Shown here: positions 57,957 through 64,000 of the stretch, piece by piece
Layout: every line of letters starts with the position of its first letter
Numbering within the stretch: the stretch's first letter is position 1
Assembly: GCA_039000515.1 (NCBI GenBank)
Contig: JBCFYV010011135.1
Coordinates: 5,516,212-5,580,211 of the forward strand
Origin: Timema cristinae
Taxonomy: Eukaryota > Arthropoda > Insecta > Phasmatodea > Timematidae
Reading direction: 5' to 3'
Length of the DNA: 64,000 nucleotides
The notes under the pieces: generated by a model
Database searches by the model: none
The model's input: only the letters and a program-made list of their open reading frames with translations
Told to the model about the DNA's origin: nothing
Position numbers and translations under genes: made by a program

Positions 57957-58105
57957 TAAAGAGAGTGAAATGAAGTTTAGCATGACAAAGTGTGAAGTGA
58001 TGGTAGTGACAAGTAAAGAGGATAGGACCTAGTAAAGCTATAAAGCTGAGTAAAGTACAGAACATAAAATATCTCGGAAGTGTCATTGAGGCTGATACAG
58101 CCTCA
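57957..58105 (+). pseudogene. LINE reverse transcriptase fragment
   Basis: MTKCEVMVVTSKEDRT and, after a stop and frameshift, LSKVQNIKYLGSVIEADT match the thumb-side region of LINE reverse transcriptases (usual form: SKVMVVS...FKYLGSVIT). It is the upstream piece of an element whose C-terminal part lies at 60040-60470. Confidence 0.7.
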
Positions 58106-58319
58106 GCTTTGGTAGTCTGTGAATTTGTGATCAGTTGGGACAGTCTTCAAACTGGCTGCTGGATTATGTTTAGAGCTGGCGAAGGGCACATACCTTAGAG
58201 AGTGTTGGGTGAAATAGCGTGAAGGGTGCTTACCTTGAGTGGTTAGAGCAGCCCAAAGGGCAACTTACCATTGGTGGTAAAAACAAGAGACAACAAAAAT
58301 TCCTGGTGAAATTGTTTAA

Positions 58320-58673
58320 AGTGCGGCCGAAGGTAGCGCAAGTATTTTTATAGTTTTTGTTGAATTGAAATTTTTAGCCAAAATAAATAAAATATTTCTC
58401 CAGTAGCAACATAGAGTTTAGTTTTATGCACATTCTAATATCAACTGATCTTGAATATCTGTCTAGGGTGTCATGGAATTTTGCCAAAACTTTTTAAATA
58501 AAGAGAAAAAGTTTTGACAAAATTCCAGGACACCCTTTACAGATATTGAAGATCAGTTGATATTAGATGTGCAAAAACTAAACTCTATGTGCTACTGGAG
58601 AAATATTTGATTTTTTTGGCCCAAAAAATGCTATAAAAACTGTAAAATTACTCGTGCTCCCTTCTGCTGCACC
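58320..58673. mobile_element. Foldback MITE with TTAA at both ends
   Basis: Two arms of about 170 bases are inverted copies of each other: for example TAATATCAACTGATCTT..., and in the right arm AAGATCAGTTGATATTA. The turn is AAACTTTTTAAATAAAGAGA. The ends read AGTGCGGCCGAAGG and, on the other strand, GGTGCAGCAGAAGG, with TTAA at 58316-58319 and 58674-58677. TTAA duplication points to a piggyBac-like superfamily. It is non-coding. Confidence 0.8.
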
Positions 58674-58677
58674 TTAA

Positions 58678-59439
58678 TGATAGATATTTATGAGACCAGA
58701 GTGATCTCAAGGGTCAAGTCTAGAGTATTAAACAAATAATGTTCCTATGTATAGAAAAGTTATGATAACTTAATATTATTACATACATTTTGATAGCGTA
58801 CATCTAATACAATACAATAAGTTATGGTTTATATACAGATATATATTAACATATTTCTTCATGTCCTGGCATGGAGGTTTATTACTACTTGTCAGCATCT
58901 GAAGGATGTTTCGAGTTCTCAAGTGGAAAAAAATACATTCCTCTGTATCAGTGTGGTCTAGCAGGTTTGCTAGGTACTAGTCTCACCATCCTTGCTGATC
59001 TCGGTGAGTAAAGGTGGCATGAGTGTCAGAGTAGAGGAGTCATTGAATATTGTGGGATGTAAAAAGGTGATGAGTCGTAGTAGGCAGGATTTAAAGGGCG
59101 GTGGCTTTTTGGCACCCCTCTACATTACTGGTTGATCATAAAGTGAATTTGCCATAGGAGTGGTGTTAACTGACAGCTAGAAAACGTTACCAGATATACT
59201 GTGATGTATCCAATCGACAAACTAAATGACCTACATAACTATGTTGAATTGTGGTTACTTTTAGCAGTCAAAATGTTGACAAAAGCAGTTTATTTTTAAT
59301 TTTGTTTTTCTTTTTGCCATTATTTAAATCTTCTGCTAGATGTCAGCTACCACCATTTCCCATGGTGATTGGAGTGATCAAATATTCCCCAAACCTAAAG
59401 CAACCTAGGCATGAAAGGAAAATAATTTGAAGGAGAGAC
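58678..59439. other. Unassigned spacer
   Basis: No gene or element boundary recognised. Confidence 0.5.
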
Positions 59440-59830
59440 TCCACAGGTGTTAACTATACGCTAAACGTTTCACTTCGAGAGGTTACAAAAACGGTTAGGA
59501 TTACAAATAATCTAAGAACCTATTAACATACACTTTGACAATATATAAGGTTTATGTTATAATGTAAAAAAAAAGCTTTAGGGCGGCATTATTTCAAGAT
59601 GGCAAATGTAAAATAACCTTTTGAGAGTGGCACTAAATTATAATTTACTCACCACAAAATTATATTGATATGCAAAATTTCATGTTAGTATCAAAAAATG
59701 GAATGATTGTTATGCTTAGCAACTCAACTATTATGCCTAGCTTATGTTAGGTTTGGTGTCCCTTTGAGTCGGCATCCCGGGCATCCGCTCGGTTCACACG
59801 ACCCTCAAACCGCCCCTGAGGATTTAATTA
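59440..59830 (-). repeat. Dispersed repeat family D, reverse-oriented copy
   Basis: GCATCCCGGGCATCCGCTCG and GTTACAAAAACGGTTAGGAT match family D at 41650-42060 when reversed. The middle is AT-rich and diverged. Confidence 0.6.
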
Positions 59831-59844
59831 CAAGAGGACAGCTG

Positions 59845-60045
59845 GTGTTTCATAGGTGTAAGATACTGCTATGAGAGTTGTTCTAATGTGTAAGATACCT
59901 GCTATGGAGAGTTGTTCTATATTGTAGTACTGCTATGGAGATTGTTTTAGGTGTAAGATACCTGCTATGGAGAGTTGTTCTATAGGTGTGTAAGATACCT
60001 GCTATGGAGAGTTGTTCTATAGGTGTGTAAGATACCTGCTATGGA
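59845..60045 (+). repeat. 35-bp minisatellite (about six units)
   Basis: GTGTAAGATACCTGCTATGG followed by AGAGTTGTTCTATAG. The first three units carry small deletions; the last three are clean. Confidence 0.9.
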
Positions 60046-60470
60046 GAAGAGAAGTGCCCTTGAAATGTAAGAAAGTATTTGTACAGGGCGTGCTTTGTAC
60101 CCGTTGTTACATACACAGCAGAAACATGGACAATGAATGCAATAAAGTCTAGGAAATTGGAGGCTATAGGAGTAAAAGTTTGTGATGAGCATGTTAGCTG
60201 TCGTGAGGAGAAACAAGATTAGTAATGAAGTTATCAGGAAAATAGAGGGGGTACAGGGAGTTCATTAAATAGTAGAGGAAGCGAGACAGATAGTATGAGC
60301 ATGTAATGAGGATGGAATACTAAGAGAATCATGGAACCAAGGTATATAGGAAAAAGACCACAAGGGAGACAAAGAAAGAGATGGGAAGAGCAGATAACAG
60401 ATAGTGTGGAAGTGAGAGAGGAAGATGGAGAAGTATACTAAGCTTAGCTGGGCACAGGCTGGAAATGGTT
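60040..60470 (+). pseudogene. LINE ORF2 C-terminal fragment
   Basis: Translated pieces in more than one frame, including AETWTMNAIKSRKLEA (60115-60160) and EHVMRME (60298-60318), match the conserved C-terminal part of LINE ORF2 proteins (usual forms: GSETWTL and GHVMRM). A basic stretch and a KRWEEQ-like piece follow. It continues the fragment at 57957-58105 after about 1.9 kb of later insertions and repeats. Confidence 0.7.
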
Positions 60471-60627
60471 TATGACAATGTATACCATATACAATATATA
60501 ATACCAGAGTTGAACAAGGTTTACACTAAATTCTTGGTTTGAAGGAATATTTTGTTTACTAATTATCCTTTTGTTGGATTCCAAAAGGAAAAAATGGGAT
60601 TGGTTGAGAAATTATTTAAATTTTTTT
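60471..60627. other. AT-rich spacer
   Basis: Nothing recognised. Confidence 0.4.
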
Positions 60628-60830
60628 ACACGCATTTAATTAATTAACCTCATGTGTTAGGGATAAGGAAGGTTGAATTTAAAGGAAGTCTACCTGCATT
60701 TGCGTGGAACGAGAGTGGAAAAAACATTTAGTAATGGCCACTGTAAGTACACCCAAACAAGATTTGAACCTCAAACTTCTCATTATTACCAATCCAGTCT
60801 ATTGATAAAGTGATGCACTGAACCACAACC
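60628..60830 (-). mobile_element. Family-B SINE, tail lost
   Basis: In reverse: TGTGTTAGGGATAAGGAAGG, the TTGCGTGGAACGAGAGTGG body, box B (GAGGTTCAAATCTTG on the minus strand) and a degenerate head. Confidence 0.7.
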
Positions 60831-61561
60831 AAATAAAACAACAAAATACAATGTCAAATACAACAATAATATTTATTGAGACTCTTTAAGAATCGTTTCA
60901 AGAGAATATACAAAGAGCAATAAAGTTCTCCACCTGAAGAAGTTTGACATTTTAAAGTGAACAATATCAAACCAATCAAAGGTCCACCATCACATTATAG
61001 TTGGAGGAAAAATGTTGATAAAAAAACTCGTGCAGTTATACTACAGGAATGGTTTACATTTCAGCTTGAGTGACTGTGATTTACAGATAATTAAAGCATT
61101 ACCTCCAAGGTTGAGCCACAAATAAAGTATATAAAAAATAACAAACTTATGTTTTTATTTATTTATGTCTATAGATATATAGTGTGCAATATATTATCCA
61201 CCCTCCAAAGAAAGAATCATTCGCCCATCAGATCTAAAGTTTCTGAGGAAAATACAAACTTGAATTAAAATAGCAATTTGTGGCTTTGCCATTAAAAGCA
61301 TATTATATATGAATCAAAAATTGTTTGAATATTAAAATGGAACACATACATGATTGTTTGCTTTTTTGCAACTTTTGAGGTATATTTTTGTCTTTAAGAG
61401 ATAAGATAGAAAAAGAATTAGAAATATTTCTTGGCAATTTTAGAATAATTGATTAACCATCTTTCTTGTTCAGGACACTATTGACTGCTAGTCTTGAAGC
61501 TGTAACACAAATAACCAAAGAAACAACAATGAAAATAAGCACAACACAAATCATGTCTTAA
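60831..61561. other. AT-rich spacer, no features seen
   Basis: About 0.7 kb before the terminal minisatellite, with no recognisable gene. Confidence 0.5.
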
Positions 61562-64000
61562 GTGTGAATTGTGTTTCTCTTTGTCTAATGGCAGCAGAGT
61601 AAAGTGTGAACTGTGTTCCTCTTTGTCTAATAGCAACAGAGTAGAGTGTAAGCTGTTTTCCTCTTTGTCTAATAGCAGCAGAGTAAAGTGTGAACTGTGT
61701 TCCTCTTTGTCTAATAGCAGCAGAGTAAAGTGTAAGCTGTGTTCCTCATTGTCTAATAGCAACAGAGTAAAGTGTGAACTGTGTTCCTCATTGTCTAATA
61801 GCAACCGAGTAAAGTGTAAGCTGTGTTTCTCTTTGTCTAATAGCAACAGAGTAAAGTGTGAACTGTGTTCCTCTTTGTCTAATAGCAACAGAGTAGAGTG
61901 TAAGCTGTGTTCCTCTTTGTCTAATAGCAACAGAGTAAAGTGTGAACTGTGTTCCTCATTGTCTAATAGCAACCGAGTAAAGTGTAAGCTGTGTTCCTCT
62001 TTATCTAATAGCAACAGAGTAGAGTGTAAGCTGTGTTCCTCTTTGTCTAATAGCAGCAGAGTAGAGTGTTAGCTGTGTTCCTCTTTGTCTAATAGCAACA
62101 GAGTAAAGTGTAAGCGTGTTTCTTTTTGTCTATGCAAAGCCGAGTAAAGTGTGACTGTGTTCCTCTTTGTCTAATAGCAACAGAGTAAGTGTGTAATGTG
62201 TGTTTTCTCTTTGTCTAATGCACCGAGTAAAGTGTGAACTGTGTTCCTCTTTGTCTAATAGCAGCAGAGTAAGTGTGAAGCTGTGTTCCTCTTTGTCTAA
62301 TAGCAGCAGAGTAGAGTGTAAGCTGTGTTCCTCTTTGTCTAATAGCAACAGAGTAAAGTGTAAGCTGTGTTTCTTTTGTCTAATAGCAACCGAGTAAAGT
62401 GTGAACTGTGTTCCTCTTTGTCTAATAGCAACCGAGTAAAGTGTAAGCTGTGTTCCTCTTTGTCTAATAGCAGCAGAGTAGAGTGTTAGCTGTGTTCCTC
62501 TTTGTCTAATAGCAACAGAGTAAAGTGTAAGGTGTGTTCCTCTTTGTCTAATAGCAGCAGAGTAGAGTGTAAGCTGTTTTACTCATTGTCTAATAGCAAC
62601 CGAGTAAAGTGTAAGCTGTGTTCCTCTTTGTCTAATAGCAACAGAGTAAAGTGTAGACTGTGTTCCTCTTTGTCTAATAGCAACAGAGTAAAGTGTGAAC
62701 TGTGTTCCTCATTGTCTAATAGCAACCGAGTAAAGTGTAAGCTGTGTTTCTCTTTGTCTTAATAGCAACGAGTAAGTGTAACTGTGTTCCTCTTTGTCTA
62801 ATAGCAACAGAGTAAAGTGTGAACTGTGTTCCTCTTTGTCTAATAGCAACAGAGTAGAGTGTAAGCTGTGTTCCTCTTTGTCTAAAGCAGCAGAGTAGAG
62901 TGTTAGCTGTGTTCCTCTTTGTCTAATAGCAGCAGAGTAGAGTGTTAGCTGTGTTCCTCTTTGTCTAATAGCAACAGAGTAAAGTGTAAGCTGTGTTTCT
63001 TTTTGTCTAATAGCAACCGAGTAAAGTGTGAACTGTGTTCTTTATCATTTGTCTAATTAGCAACGAGGTAAAGTGTAAGCTGTGTTCCTCTTTGTCTAAT
63101 AGCAGCAGAGTAGAGTGTAAGCTGTTTTCATCATTGTCTAATAGCAACGAGTAAAGTGTAAGCTGTGTTTCTCTTTGTCTAATAGCAACAGAGTAAAGTG
63201 TGAACTGTGTTCCTCTTTGTCTAATAGCAACAGAGTAGAAGTGTGAAGCTGTGTTCCTCTTTGTCTAATAGCAACAGAGTAAAGTGTGAACTGTTATTCC
63301 TCATTGTCTAATAGCAACCGAGTAAAGTGTAAGCTGTGTTCCTCTTTGTCTAATAGCAACAGAGTAAAGTGTGAACTGTGTTCCTCTTTGTCTAATAGCA
63401 CAGAGTAGAGTGTAAGCTGTGTTCCTCTTTGTCTAATAGCAGCAGAGTAGAGTGTAAGCTGTGTTCCTCTTTGTCTAATAGCAGCAGAGTAGAGTGTTAG
63501 CTGTGTTCCTCTTTGTCTAATAGCAACAGAGTAAAGTGTGAACTGTGTTCCTCTTGTCTAATAGCAACGAGTAAGTGTGAACTGTGTTTCTCTTTGTCTA
63601 ATAGCACAGAGTAAGAGTGTAACTGTGTTCCTCTTTGTCTAATAGCAACAGAGTAAAGTGTGAACTGTGTTCCTCTTTGTCTAATAGCAACGAGGTAAAG
63701 TGTGAACTGTGTTCCTCTTTGTCTAATAGCAACGAGTAAAGTGTGAACTGTGTTCCTCTTTGTCTAATAGCAACAGAGTAAGGTGAAGCTGTGTTCCTCT
63801 TTGTCTAATAGCAACGAGTAAAGTGTAAGCTGTGTTCCTCTTTGTCTAATAGCACGAGAGTAGAGTGAAGCTGTTTTCTCTTTGTCTAATAGCAACCGAG
63901 TAAAGTGTAAGCTGTGTTCCTCTTTGTCTAATAGCAACGAGTAAAGTGTGAACTGTGTTCCTCTTTGTCTAATAGCAACAGAGTAAGAGGTAAGCTGTGT
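61562..64000. repeat. 42-bp minisatellite, about 58 units, running off the window
   Basis: The unit is GTGAACTGTGTTCCTCTTTG followed by TCTAATAGCAACAGAGTAAA. In the first part GTGAAC and GTAAGC units alternate, an 84-bp dimer. From about 62115 onward many units carry one-base indels, while intact units continue between them. As 42 is divisible by three, frames are open on both strands in the clean part (178 and 167 codons). This argues that neither is a gene. Confidence 0.97.

Noticed and set aside
61478..62072. Repeat proteins on both strands in the 42-bp array.
   Set aside because: Both strands are equally open and the repeats have no start or splice context. The frames collapse where indels begin.

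Overview
This window looks like non-coding genomic DNA from an animal, most likely a non-vertebrate metazoan. The lineage cannot be fixed from sequence alone. It is AT-rich, has almost no long non-repetitive reading frames, and is packed with tRNA-derived SINEs, decayed LINE, Ty3/Gypsy, mariner and hAT-type elements, foldback MITEs, and at least ten separate minisatellite or microsatellite arrays. Only one gene can be supported with confidence: a secreted, aspartate-rich protein built of thrombospondin type-3-like calcium-binding repeats (minus strand, 7087-8777). It carries four clustered one-base deletions that look like consensus errors.

Layout. 1-7 kb: a recent SINE (perfect target-site duplication), a 72-bp minisatellite beside a LINE endonuclease fragment, a solo LTR (2068-3373), and a GC-rich LINE-like 3' end (about 4.6-5.8 kb). 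7-9 kb: the calcium-binding repeat gene. 9-21 kb: a mosaic of SINEs, a short TA-flanked MITE, a 1.4-kb inverted-repeat element nested inside another SINE-like element, a Gypsy pseudogene carrying gag, protease, RT, RNase H and integrase remnants and interrupted by a hAT-type MITE, and two further hAT-like elements. 23-31 kb: three large minisatellites with periods of 81, 28/29 and 34 bp, separated by SINEs. 31.2-54.6 kb: one block of about 11.5-11.8 kb present twice, on either side of a 100-N gap. The two copies begin and end exactly at the contig ends, so this is best read as the overlapping ends of two unmerged (probably allelic) contigs, not a biological duplication. 54.6-64 kb: a mariner-type transposase pseudogene, a 40-bp minisatellite, SINEs, a LINE fragment split by later insertions, and a 42-bp minisatellite that runs off the window.

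The elements do not form an operon or pathway. What links them is insertion history: two SINE families with different heads and bodies share one 3' tail, which suggests a common partner LINE. Several elements are nested, giving relative ages. Three arrays have periods divisible by three and so create long but almost certainly meaningless reading frames. The most informative novelties are a 12-unit higher-order duplication inside the 81-bp array, an array of CCAAT boxes matching the NF-Y consensus, the shared SINE tail, and the repeat-rich secreted protein.
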